Part shown: piece after piece, positions 38,344 to 46,370 of the stretch
Position numbering within the stretch: position 1 is the first letter of the stretch
Layout of the letters: each line of letters begins with the position of its first letter
Assembly: GCA_937974195.1 (NCBI GenBank)
Contig: CALJIC010000341.1
Location: forward strand, 1 to 56,702
Direction: 5' to 3'
Length of the DNA: 56,702 nt
Source of the DNA: an uncultured Roseiflexaceae bacterium
GTDB lineage: Bacteria; Chloroflexota; Chloroflexia; Chloroflexales; Roseiflexaceae
Notes under the pieces: model-generated
The model's database searches: none
The model's input: the letters and a program-made list of their open reading frames with translations, nothing else
Told to the model about the DNA's origin: nothing
Position numbers and translations under genes: made by a program

Positions 38344-40194
38344 CTACCCACCCGTGACGTTGACATTCAAGGTCCGCACCACGTCCGGCACCAGCACCTG
38401 GTCGCCGGGCTTGAGGCCGCTGATCACCTCGACGCTCTCGGTGTTGCTCAGGCCGAGCGTCACCGGGCGCCGCTCGCCGGGCTGCCCCGGCTGGACCTGG
38501 GCGCCGGGCGCGGCCGGGACGTAGACGAAGCTCTGGCCGTTCTCGGACTGGATCGCCCGCCGCGGCACCAGCACCACGCCCTCCTTACGCTCGGTGATGA
38601 TCTGCACGGTCGCGGTCATGCCCGGCAGCACCTCCGATGTTACCTCGTCCAGCTGCACCGTGACCTGGTAGGTATTCGTGCCGCGCTCGGTCCTGGTCGC
38701 CAGCGGCTCGATCGTCGTGACCGTGCCGGTCAGCTCCTGGTCGAGCATCGCGTCCAGCGCGATCGTCACCTTCTGGCCCGGCTTCACCTGGGCCACGTCG
38801 AGCTCGTCCACCGGCACGTCGATGTGGAAGCTGCTCAGGTCCACCAGCGCCACGACCGAGTTCTGGCCGGCCTGCTCGCCGACCCGCAGGCTCACCCGCG
38901 CCACGGTCGCGTCGAATGGCGCGGTCAGCGTGGTGCGCGCGAGCGCGCGCTCGGCCTCCTTCACCGCAGCCTCGGCGCGCGCCACATCGGCCTCGGCCCG
39001 CGCCAGCGCCTGCGGGTCGGCGCCCTTGGTCAGCTTCTCCAGGCCGGCCTGGGCGATGTCGACCGCCGCCTGCGCCGCAGCAAGATCGCCCGCCCGGTCG
39101 CCGCCGGTCAGGCGGTTCAGCTCCGCCTGCGCCGCGGCCACGGCCGCGCGCGCCTCGGCCAGCTGGTCCGGATCGGCGCCGGCCATCAGCTTGTCGTACG
39201 CCGCCTGGGCCGCCGCGAACTGCTGCTCGGCCTCCTGGATGCCGGTCACCTCCGCCTGGCGCGCGGCGTCGTAGTTGACCTGCGCCCGCTGCACCGCCAC
39301 CTCGGCCGCCTTCAGCTGGGCCTCGGCCGCCACGAAGGCGTCGTAGTACTGCTGGCGCTGCGTGTTGTTCAGCTTGTTCTTGATCTCCTCGCCGTTCGGT
39401 CCGCGCGTCTTCGGGTTCGTCGGGTCCTGGCCGGTCTCGTTGACGAATTCCCAGTTCTGCTTCGCCGTCGCGTAGGCGCTCTGGGCCTGAGTCAGCTCGG
39501 TCACCGCGCGCTGCAGCTCAAGCTCCGCGCTGGTCTTGGCGGCGGAGAGGCTGTCGCGCTGGGCCTGGAGCGCCGCCTGCGCCCGCTGGAGCTGCGCCTC
39601 GGCATCGCGCCGGTCGACGTCCTTCGGCCCGGCCTCCAGCTGCGCCAGCCGCGCCTGCGCCTGCTCCAGGCGCGCCCGCGCGGCCGCGATGTCGGCGTTG
39701 GTGACCTGCGCCTGCACCTGCCGGAAGCGGGCCTGCGCCTCGGCCAGGCGCGCCTCGGCCTCCTTGATCTCCTCGGGCGTCGCGCCGCCGGCCACATCCT
39801 CGTAGTTCGCCCGCGCCTGCGCCAGGTCAGCCTGGGCGCGGGCCAGGGCCAGCTCGGCGTCGGTCGGGTCGATGCGCGCCAGGGGCTGCCCGGCGGTTAC
39901 CTTATCGCCCGGCTTCACGAGCACCTCGGTGACGATGCCATCCGGAGCGGCGAAGCGCAGCTCGGCCTGCGCGCGTGGCTCGACGCTCCCGGTGGCGCTC
40001 ACCGTCGCGTCGATCGTGCCGGTCGTCGCGCTCGCCAGCTCCCAGCCGGGCGCAACCCCCGTCGCGGCTGTCGCCGCCCCACGCATGTTATTCAGCACCA
40101 TCGCGGCGATCACGAGCACGATCAGAAGCACACCGATCACCAGCGGCCACCGACCGATCTGAGTGCGCCGGCGCCGCGTAGCGATTGTTGTCAT
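38344..40194 (-). CDS. membrane fusion protein (MacA/HlyD-like adaptor) with long coiled coil
   Basis: 616 residues, about 200 more than MacA. An N-terminal span (WPLVIGVLLIVLVIAAMVLNN) anchors it. The lipoyl-like halves are at about 60-110 and 440-480, and between them is a very long helical hairpin (about 100-430) of Ala/Glu/Gln-rich heptads with the repeated motif ARLEQAQARLAQLEAG-like segments. The C terminus has beta-barrel and proximal domains (VPRRAIQSENGQSFVYVP). A coiled coil this long would extend far from the membrane, which suits a cell with a thick wall or sheath and no outer-membrane TolC partner. The adaptor is the first gene of the operon; the ATG follows AAGGAACACT. Confidence 0.9.
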   Translation of the reverse strand: MTTIATRRRRTQIGRWPLVIGVLLIVLVIAAMVLNNMRGAATAATGVAPGWELASATTGTIDATVSATGSVEPRAQAELRFAAPDGIVTEVLVKPGDKVTAGQPLARIDPTDAELALARAQADLAQARANYEDVAGGATPEEIKEAEARLAEAQARFRQVQAQVTNADIAAARARLEQAQARLAQLEAGPKDVDRRDAEAQLQRAQAALQAQRDSLSAAKTSAELELQRAVTELTQAQSAYATAKQNWEFVNETGQDPTNPKTRGPNGEEIKNKLNNTQRQQYYDAFVAAEAQLKAAEVAVQRAQVNYDAARQAEVTGIQEAEQQFAAAQAAYDKLMAGADPDQLAEARAAVAAAQAELNRLTGGDRAGDLAAAQAAVDIAQAGLEKLTKGADPQALARAEADVARAEAAVKEAERALARTTLTAPFDATVARVSLRVGEQAGQNSVVALVDLSSFHIDVPVDELDVAQVKPGQKVTIALDAMLDQELTGTVTTIEPLATRTERGTNTYQVTVQLDEVTSEVLPGMTATVQIITERKEGVVLVPRRAIQSENGQSFVYVPAAPGAQVQPGQPGERRPVTLGLSNTESVEVISGLKPGDQVLVPDVVRTLNVNVTGG

Positions 40195-40558
40195 AGTGTT
40201 CCTTTCCTCGCTGCTCTCGCAACCCAGTCGAGTATGCTAGAACGACTCAAGACATCGGGCGGCAGCACCGCTCGAGCTCTATCGGTGAATATATTCCGGC
40301 CGCCGCCCAGCACTCGATATACGATCTCAGATTGGCATTTGTTTCGATTCGATGTGTCCCAACATAAAATTTCGTCGCACCTAAATCTTTCACTCATTGT
40401 AGCCCGTGAGGGGCACGGCTGCCAACCGCCCTGAGACCGATCCCCGGCTCCGGGTGTCATCTCCGCATCAGGAACCCGTTAGCACGGCAAATGCTATAAT
40501 CAGCTTCGGATAATGCGGCCGCGCGCTGCACTTCACGCCGCCCGAGAGGAGCCTGACT
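40195..40558. other. 364-base divergent intergenic region, partly AT-rich
   Basis: No gene was found. The middle (about 40290-40400) is unusually AT-rich for this genome and must hold the promoter of the export operon, but I could not choose one: several TATA-like words occur, such as TACAAT (minus strand, about 40398-40403). The right end holds the extended -10 promoter of the DUF697-type gene (40492-40500). Confidence 0.6.
40492..40500 (+). promoter_or_regulatory. extended -10 promoter for the DUF697-type gene
   Basis: TGC-TATAAT, 58 bases before the GTG start at 40559; no clear -35. Confidence 0.6.
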
Positions 40559-41707
40559 GTGCCGAAGTGGAGCGACTTCGGAAATATCTGGACGACCCTG
40601 CGCGACGTCGACGTCAACGCGATCCGTGAGGAGGCCGAGCGCCCGCTGCTCATCGCCATCGTCGGCCACGGCACGGCCCTCGCCGACCTCAGCCATCTCC
40701 TCAGCGTCAGCGAGGACCGCTACCCGGCGGCGGGCGCATCGCCGCTGAGCCTCACGGCCGTCGAGGAGGCCAGCCCCACCGACGCGCTGCGCAGCGCCGA
40801 TCTGCTGATCTTCGCGATCGATACCCGGCGCAGCCTCACGCCAGCCGAGGCGACGGCCTTCGGGCGGCTCGACTCGCTCGCCCGCCCCTACGCCGTCGTG
40901 CTGCTCGGGCCTGCGGGCCCGCAGAGCGGGGCGCCGCTGCCGCCGACGATCGCGGCGCGCGCCATCACGCTCGTGGACCCGCAGGCGCTCGACGCCGCGG
41001 ACCGCCTGGCGGAGGAGGTGCTGCGGCGCCTGCCCTCCGAGCTGCACCTGGCCGCCGCGCGCCGCCTGCCCGGCGTGCGCGCCGTCTACACGCGCGACCT
41101 GATCGGCTCGACGTCGTTCAGCAACGCAAGCTACGCCCTGGCGTCCGGCCTGCCCGAGCAGATCCCGATCCTCAGCGTGCCGTTCGCGGCCGCCGACATC
41201 GTCATCCTCACGAAGAACCAGGCGATGATGGTCTACCGCATCGCGCTGGCGTACGGCGCCCCGCCCGGCTTCCAGGAGCGCATCCGCGAAGTGCTGCCGG
41301 TGATCGGCGGCGCCTTCCTCTGGCGCCAGGTGGCGCGCAGCCTGGTGGGCCTGATCCCGATCTGGGGGCTGGTCCCGAAGGTCGCCGTCGCCTACGCCGG
41401 CACCTACACCACCGGCATCGCGGCGTGGCGCTGGTTCGAGCGCGGCGAGCTGGTCTCCGCCGATCAGCTGCGGCGCATCTCGGGCGAGGCGCTGGCGATG
41501 GGCCGCGCCCGCGCGGCAGAGATCATCGACCGGGCGCGCCAGGTGAGCGCCGGCGCGGCCGAGCAGGCCCGCACGAACAGCAGCGGCCTGTGGGCTTCGC
41601 TGCGCGAGCGGCTGCCGCGCCGCAGACAGCGCGAGCTGCCCTCCGACGGTCAGCCGGGGCCGGACGAGGACCGCGGCCAGCGGGCGAGTGACCGGACCCA
41701 GAAGTGA
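40559..41707 (+). CDS. DUF697-type membrane-associated protein
   Basis: 382 residues. Residues about 25-165 have the layout of a P-loop or Toprim-like alpha-beta domain (LLIAIVGHGTALADLSHLL; DLLIFAID; YAVVLLGPAG) but lack GxxxxGKS, so a functional GTPase is not evident. Residues about 190-310 match the DUF697/YcjF-like part, with FAAADIVILTKNQAMMVYRIALAYG and two hydrophobic spans (LWRQVARSLVGLIPIWGLVPKVAVAYAG). The C terminus is basic. DUF697 proteins are often paired with Era-like GTPases. The GTG start follows GAGAGGAG; the stop TGA overlaps an in-frame GTG of the MurA frame, so the two genes are probably co-transcribed. Confidence 0.72.
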   Translation: MPKWSDFGNIWTTLRDVDVNAIREEAERPLLIAIVGHGTALADLSHLLSVSEDRYPAAGASPLSLTAVEEASPTDALRSADLLIFAIDTRRSLTPAEATAFGRLDSLARPYAVVLLGPAGPQSGAPLPPTIAARAITLVDPQALDAADRLAEEVLRRLPSELHLAAARRLPGVRAVYTRDLIGSTSFSNASYALASGLPEQIPILSVPFAAADIVILTKNQAMMVYRIALAYGAPPGFQERIREVLPVIGGAFLWRQVARSLVGLIPIWGLVPKVAVAYAGTYTTGIAAWRWFERGELVSADQLRRISGEALAMGRARAAEIIDRARQVSAGAAEQARTNSSGLWASLRERLPRRRQRELPSDGQPGPDEDRGQRASDRTQK

Positions 41708-41796
41708 CCGCATCATCAGGGCGGCACGCCCCTCCCCGGCAGCTGCCGGGCAGTCGAAACAGGCACGGAGAACTTGTGACTCACGTCGGAGGCCAC

Positions 41797-43080
41797 GTGG
41801 AACGCTTCATCATCGAGGGCGGGCGCAGCCTGCACGGCAGCATCACGCCGGCCGGCAACAAGAACGCGGCGCTGCCTCTGCTCGCCGCAGCCCTGCTCAC
41901 CGATCAGCCGATCACTCTGCACAACATGCCGATGATCACCGACGTCGCCACCAAGCTGGCGATGATGCAGCGTCTGGGCGTGAGCGTCGAGCGCAAGGGC
42001 GACCACAGCTGGGAGCTGCGCGCCGACCATATCAACGGCAATCACCCGGATCAGGCGCTGGCACGCAAGATCCGCACCTCGATCCTGCTGGCCGGCCCGC
42101 TGCTCGCCCGTCGCGGCCACGTGATCCTGCCGCGCCCCGGCGGCGACCAGATCGGCCGGCGCCGGCTGGACACCCACTTCCAGGCGCTGCGCGAGCTCGG
42201 CGCGTCGATCGAGATCACCCCCACCACCTACGAGATGCGCGCCGACCGGCTGCGCGGCGCGGATATCTTCCTCGACGAGATGAGCGTCACCGGCACCGAG
42301 CAGGCGATCCTGGGCGCGGTGCTGGCCGAGGGCACGACGACGATCGCCAACGCCGCCTCGGAGCCGCACATCCAGGAGCTCTGCCGCTGCCTCAACGCCA
42401 TGGGCGCGCGCATCGAGGGCATCGGCACCAACCTGCTGACGATCGAGGGGGTCACGAGCCTCGGTGGGGTCGAGCACACGATCGGCCCGGACTACATGGA
42501 GGTGGTGTCGTTCATCGGGCTAGCGGCGGTGACCGGCTCCGAGCTGCGCATCGTCGGGGCGCGGCCGCGCGAGCACCGCATGAGCCGCATCGCCTTCCAG
42601 AAGCTCGGGGTGACTTGGCGCGACGAGGGGGAGGATATCGTCGTGCCGGCGCAGCAGGAGCTGACTGTCCAGAGCGATGCCCACGGGGCCATCCCGAAGA
42701 TCGACTCGGCGCCCTGGCCCGGCTTCAACACCGACCTGCTGATCACCGCGCTGGTGGTCGCCACGCAGGCGCGTGGCACGGTGCTGATCCACGAGAAGAT
42801 GTTCGAGAACCGCCTGGTCTTCGTCGACCGCCTGATCGCCATGGGGGCGCGCATCATCCTGTGCGACCCGCACCGCGCGGTGGTCGTCGGGCCATCGCGG
42901 CTCTACGGCGAGCACCTGAGCAGCCCGGATATTCGCGCCGGCATGGCGCTGCTGATCGCGGCGCTCTGCGCCGAGGGCCGCAGCGTGATCGACAACATCG
43001 GCCAGATCGACCGCGGCTACGAGCGGATCGACGAGCGGCTGCGCGCGCTGGGCGCCCACATCGAGCGCGTGCGCGAGTAG
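41797..43080 (+). CDS. murA: UDP-N-acetylglucosamine 1-carboxyvinyltransferase (MurA), Cys-to-Asp variant
   Basis: 427 residues. It transfers enolpyruvate from phosphoenolpyruvate to UDP-N-acetylglucosamine, the first committed step of peptidoglycan synthesis. The N terminus RFIIEGGRSLHGSITPAGNKNAALP carries the conserved Lys-Asn pair. The catalytic loop reads PRPGGDQIGRR: position 117 is Asp (codon 42145-42147), where most bacteria have Cys, as in mycobacteria and chlamydiae. The C terminus DRGYERIDERLRALGA is typical. I chose the GTG at 41797, after GGAGGCCAC, which gives the family N terminus; GTGs at 41776 and 41704 are also in frame, the last overlapping the upstream stop. A MurA-like EPSP paralogue is the alternative. 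Confidence 0.9.
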   Translation: MERFIIEGGRSLHGSITPAGNKNAALPLLAAALLTDQPITLHNMPMITDVATKLAMMQRLGVSVERKGDHSWELRADHINGNHPDQALARKIRTSILLAGPLLARRGHVILPRPGGDQIGRRRLDTHFQALRELGASIEITPTTYEMRADRLRGADIFLDEMSVTGTEQAILGAVLAEGTTTIANAASEPHIQELCRCLNAMGARIEGIGTNLLTIEGVTSLGGVEHTIGPDYMEVVSFIGLAAVTGSELRIVGARPREHRMSRIAFQKLGVTWRDEGEDIVVPAQQELTVQSDAHGAIPKIDSAPWPGFNTDLLITALVVATQARGTVLIHEKMFENRLVFVDRLIAMGARIILCDPHRAVVVGPSRLYGEHLSSPDIRAGMALLIAALCAEGRSVIDNIGQIDRGYERIDERLRALGAHIERVRE

Positions 43081-43090
43081 ACAGGTGGCG

Positions 43091-43537
43091 CTAGCGCGAG
43101 AGGACGCGGTAGATCACCAGGGTCTGCTCGCCGTTGTGCTCGCGCAGCAGCACCTCCACATCGCGCTCCTCAACAAGCCCGCGGCTGAGAGGATCGAAGC
43201 CGCGCCGGCCCTCGAACTGGTAGAAGTAGACCTCGCCGTCGAGCGCGAACCCGCGCACCGCGCTGGAGCGCCCCATGACGCCGGGCGCAACCTCGATCAC
43301 CGGGTCGCTCACCTCGCCGTTGACGCGCGAGAGCACCGCATCGCGCAGGAGATCGATCTGGGAGACGCGGCTCAGGGGTGTGAGCGGCTGCAGGAAGCTC
43401 AGCGCCGCAACCAGCGCCGCGCCGATCAGCAGCCCCTCAACTGCGAACAGCAGCCAGAAGAGGCGTATACCGGGGCGGCGGATCACCGGAGCGACGCGCT
43501 CTACCTGGATGGCGCCTGACACGCGTGCGTTGATCAC
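43091..43537 (-). CDS. single-span membrane protein, function unknown
   Basis: 148 residues with one N-terminal membrane span (RLFWLLFAVEGLLIGAALVAALSFL) and a soluble C-terminal part rich in beta strands (EVYFYQFEGRRGFDP; VEVLLREHNGEQTLVIYRVL). No known motif is recognised. The GTG at 43537 follows GGGGGATATGCA. It is convergent with murA, 10 bases apart, and divergent from the YggT gene. Confidence 0.65.
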   Translation of the reverse strand: MINARVSGAIQVERVAPVIRRPGIRLFWLLFAVEGLLIGAALVAALSFLQPLTPLSRVSQIDLLRDAVLSRVNGEVSDPVIEVAPGVMGRSSAVRGFALDGEVYFYQFEGRRGFDPLSRGLVEERDVEVLLREHNGEQTLVIYRVLSR

Positions 43538-43558
43538 TGCATATCCCCCTGGTATAAT
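43530..43558 (+). promoter_or_regulatory. extended -10 promoter with -35, upstream of the YggT gene
   Basis: TTGATC (43530-43535), a 17-base spacer and TGG-TATAAT (43550-43558). It points right, towards the YggT/GlsB pair; the leader to 43715 would be about 150 bases and shows no clear structure. It also overlaps the start of the minus-strand gene. Confidence 0.65.
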
Positions 43559-43714
43559 CGTCTACGTGTACGACCAACCTGTGCGTACGATGCTAGACCA
43601 TTAAAATCTGAAATGCGATTGTAAGCTACTGACGCTCGACTGATACCCCTCTCCATATTTCGTCGGAGTTTCATGCAACTATCGCGCCACCGCTACAGCG
43701 CCGGCGTGTGACTC

Positions 43715-44017
43715 ATGATTCGAACGTTGAAGCCGCAGCTATTCGTCTATCTCGCCGGCGCCATCGAGGGGCTGCTGCTAGCACGCCTGACCGCCCGCCT
43801 GTTCGCGGCGCGGCCGGACCACCCGGCCTTCAAGGCGCTTCTCGCCGTCACGGAGCCGCTCCGCGCGCCGCTGGCGGCGCTCGACACCGGCCAGCCGCAG
43901 TTCGGCGCGACGCTCGAGTATTCGACGCTGGTGATGCTTGTAGTGTTGCCCGCCCTGGCTGTACTGGTATGGCGTGTGCTGAGGAAAAGCAGCGGGGTAC
44001 GTGCGGGGTACCGGTAA
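43715..44017 (+). CDS. YggT family membrane protein
   Basis: 100 residues with two hydrophobic helices (LFVYLAGAIEGLLLARLTARLF and LEYSTLVMLVVLPALAVLVWRVL) and the family middle segment HPAFKALLAVTEPLRAPL. YggT proteins are inner-membrane proteins linked to cell division site placement and osmotic shock. The ATG is at 43715 with no strong ribosome site. The GlsB/YeaQ-type gene follows after 64 bases. Confidence 0.72.
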   Translation: MIRTLKPQLFVYLAGAIEGLLLARLTARLFAARPDHPAFKALLAVTEPLRAPLAALDTGQPQFGATLEYSTLVMLVVLPALAVLVWRVLRKSSGVRAGYR

Positions 44018-44081
44018 CGAGCGCGGTCTGTCCCGGTTACGATCTATTGTAGCACAAGCGACCCTGGTAAGGAGGAACTTA

Positions 44082-44390
44082 GTGGATCCGCTTCAGCTCC
44101 TGATTCTCCTCGCCATCGCCGGGATCTGTGGGGCGTTCGCCGAGCTGATCGTGGCCTTCGACACACGCGGCATGATCACCATCCTGGTGTCGATCATCGT
44201 CGGCGTCGTCGGAATCTTCCTCGGCCGGGCGATCGCGGATATATTCCAGATCTCGCTGGTCGTCGTGCGCGTGGGGAATCAGCGCGTGGATCTGATCTGG
44301 ACGATCGTCGGCGCGATCCTGGTCCTCGTCGTGCTGCGGCTGCTCCAGAGCGGCGGCCGCACGATCCTGAGCCGCCGCCCGACGTCGTGA
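44082..44390 (+). CDS. GlsB/YeaQ/YmgE-like small membrane protein
   Basis: 102 residues with three hydrophobic spans and Gly-rich packing (LLILLAIAGICGAFAELIVAF, TILVSIIVGVVGIFLGRAIAD, LIWTIVGAILVLVVLRLL). The pattern matches the GlsB/YeaQ/YmgE 'transglycosylase-associated' stress family but is longer at the C terminus. The GTG follows AAGGAGGAACTTA, a strong ribosome site. The gene converges with the histidine kinase, stops three bases apart. Confidence 0.68.
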   Translation: MDPLQLLILLAIAGICGAFAELIVAFDTRGMITILVSIIVGVVGIFLGRAIADIFQISLVVVRVGNQRVDLIWTIVGAILVLVVLRLLQSGGRTILSRRPTS

Positions 44391-44393
44391 CCC

Positions 44394-45662
44394 CTAGGCG
44401 CGCAGCGCCGGCAGCTCGACCCGGAACGTCGTGCCGGATGGGCGGCTGCTGACGCTCAGGCGGCCGCCGTGCTGCTCGATGATCGTGTAGCTCACCGGCA
44501 GCCCCATGCCGCTCGCATCGCGCGGCGTCTGGTTGAACGGCTCGAAGAGGGTGCGCAGCTCCTCCTCCGCTAGCTGCGTGCCGCTGTCCGCAAACTCCAC
44601 GACCACCAGCTCGCCCTGCCCGTCGCGCGCCGGCGCCGTGCCAGTCCGCACCACCAGGGTGCCGCCGGCCGGCATCGAGGCGCAGCACGCCAGCACGAGG
44701 TTCAGAAAGGCGTGCTTCAGGTGGGTGACGACGCCGCTCACGCGGGGCAGCGGCGTGGTCCACTCGCGCTGCACCGCCACGCCGGCCTCGCGCAGCTGCT
44801 GGTCGGCCGCCATGAGCACGCTCTCCAGCGCGGCGTGCAGCGAGACGGGGCGCATCCCCTCGCGCTCCGGCCGGGAGAGATCGAGCATGCGCCGCACGAC
44901 GCCGATCAGCTGCTCGACCTCCTTCTGCGCCATGCTCAGGTAGCGCATGCGCTTGTCCTCGCTCAAGGAGTGGCTGATCAGCAGGTGCAGCGAGTTGGAG
45001 ATCGCCTGCAGCGGGTTGTTCACCTCGTGGGCGATCGCCGCGGTGAGCCGCCCCATCCCCGCCAGCTTCTCGGACTGAGCGGCGCTGTACGACTGGGCGC
45101 GCTGCAGCGAGCCGCTCACCGCCGCGCAGACCGCCGCCATCAGCAGCAGGTCGTCGTCACACGGCTCCTGCGCGCAGCAGAGCAGCAGCACGCCCTTCAT
45201 GTCCCCGCCGGCGAACAGCGGCCCGGCGACAAGCGCGCCCCCGCCGTTCGCTTCGGCCAGCGCCTGCTCCCAGGGCGCGAGTGAGGCGGGTGCATCTTCC
45301 ACAACGTGCGCAAGCTGGAGCGCTCCGTTCGCGAGGGACAGGGCGCTCAGCCCGCCGGCGGGCAGGTCGGGCGGCAGCGGCGCGGGGGGAGGGGTGCCGA
45401 GCAGCACCTGGTGCGCCAGGCCGCGCGGCTCGCCGTGCCAGAGGAGCATGTAGCCGCGCGCGCCCGGCAGAAGCTGGGCCAGGTGCGGCTCGGCGCGCTC
45501 GAGGATGCACGGCACCTCGAGGAGCGGGGTCAGCGTCAGCGCCAACGCCGCGAGCTTCGCCAGACGGCTGGCATCCTGCGGAAGACGTCCGTCGTACCCA
45601 TCAGACGCAACAGGCGGGATGGCGAGCAGATCGGCGCGTCCCACTGTTGTCCTGTGTGTCAC
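44394..45662 (-). CDS. cytoplasmic sensor histidine kinase (GAF-like)
   Basis: 422 residues. The N-terminal about 180 residues form a GAF-like domain (LAQLLPGARGYMLLWHG; GDMKGVLLLCCAQE). The phospho-acceptor is H212 in IAHEVNNPLQAI, and the ATPase domain has FLNLVLACCASMP (an N box with atypical residues), FADSG and MGLPVSYTIIEQHGG (G2). No membrane span, so it senses a cytoplasmic signal or partner. It is last in the operon purH-hisIE-kinase. The GTG at 45662 follows GGGAGCCGC. No response regulator is near, so the partner is unknown. Confidence 0.85.
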   Translation of the reverse strand: MTHRTTVGRADLLAIPPVASDGYDGRLPQDASRLAKLAALALTLTPLLEVPCILERAEPHLAQLLPGARGYMLLWHGEPRGLAHQVLLGTPPPAPLPPDLPAGGLSALSLANGALQLAHVVEDAPASLAPWEQALAEANGGGALVAGPLFAGGDMKGVLLLCCAQEPCDDDLLLMAAVCAAVSGSLQRAQSYSAAQSEKLAGMGRLTAAIAHEVNNPLQAISNSLHLLISHSLSEDKRMRYLSMAQKEVEQLIGVVRRMLDLSRPEREGMRPVSLHAALESVLMAADQQLREAGVAVQREWTTPLPRVSGVVTHLKHAFLNLVLACCASMPAGGTLVVRTGTAPARDGQGELVVVEFADSGTQLAEEELRTLFEPFNQTPRDASGMGLPVSYTIIEQHGGRLSVSSRPSGTTFRVELPALRA

Positions 45663-45683
45663 GCGGCTCCCTCTGAGTAAGTA

Positions 45684-46292
45684 CTAAGCGCCGTGCCGGC
45701 GGCGCAGCTCGCGCCAGATCGCCTCCAGCGGCACTCCCTGCTGCTCGAGCAGCACCAGACTATGGTAGAGGAGGTCGGACAGCTCCCAGGCCAGCTCGGA
45801 CGGCGCCCCGTTCTTGGCGGCGATGATCACCTCAGCCGCCTCCTCGCCGATCTTCTTGCCGATGCGATCCACTCCGCCGTCGAGCAGCTTCGTGGTGTAC
45901 GAGCCGGCCGGCCGCTCAGCCGCCCGGCGGGCGATCACGTCGGCCAGCTCAGTCAGGATCTGGCTCGCGGGCGCCCGCTCCACCGGCGACCCGTCGAGCG
46001 CGCGGTGGAAGCAGCTCGGCTCGCCGGTGTGGCACGTCGGCCCGGGCGGCTCCGCGAGCACCAGCAGCGCGTCGCCGTCGCAGTCCTGCCGCAGCTCGAC
46101 GAGCCGCAGCACGTTGCCCGAGGTCTCACCCTTCTGCCACAGCCTGCCCCGGCTGCGGCTCCAGAACGTCACCAGACCGCTCTCGGTCGTCTGCCGCAGC
46201 GCGTCCTCGTTCATATACCCCAGCATCAGCACTTCGCCGCTGCGGGCGTGCTGCACAATCGCGGGGATCAGGCCGTTGTCATCGAACTTCAC
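45684..46292 (-). CDS. hisIE: bifunctional phosphoribosyl-AMP cyclohydrolase / phosphoribosyl-ATP pyrophosphatase
   Basis: 202 residues, two domains that catalyse steps 2 and 3 of histidine synthesis. The HisI part (1-110) has the metal ligands in RQDCDGDALL and CHTGEPSCF. The HisE part (about 115-202) has IGEEAAEVIIAAKN and ELAWELSDLLYHSLVLL, the MazG-like acidic helix. I chose the GTG at 46292, after GGAGTACGGGC; the frame is open further to 46358 but with a poor N terminus. It lies between purH and a histidine kinase gene on the same strand. Other his genes are not in this window. Confidence 0.93.
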   Translation of the reverse strand: MKFDDNGLIPAIVQHARSGEVLMLGYMNEDALRQTTESGLVTFWSRSRGRLWQKGETSGNVLRLVELRQDCDGDALLVLAEPPGPTCHTGEPSCFHRALDGSPVERAPASQILTELADVIARRAAERPAGSYTTKLLDGGVDRIGKKIGEEAAEVIIAAKNGAPSELAWELSDLLYHSLVLLEQQGVPLEAIWRELRRRHGA

Positions 46293-46370
46293 GCCCGTAC
46301 TCCGGTGAGCGCAAGTGCATCGTGGGGAGGCGGCAGCGCCGGGGCTGCCGCACAACACTGCACGCTGCGC

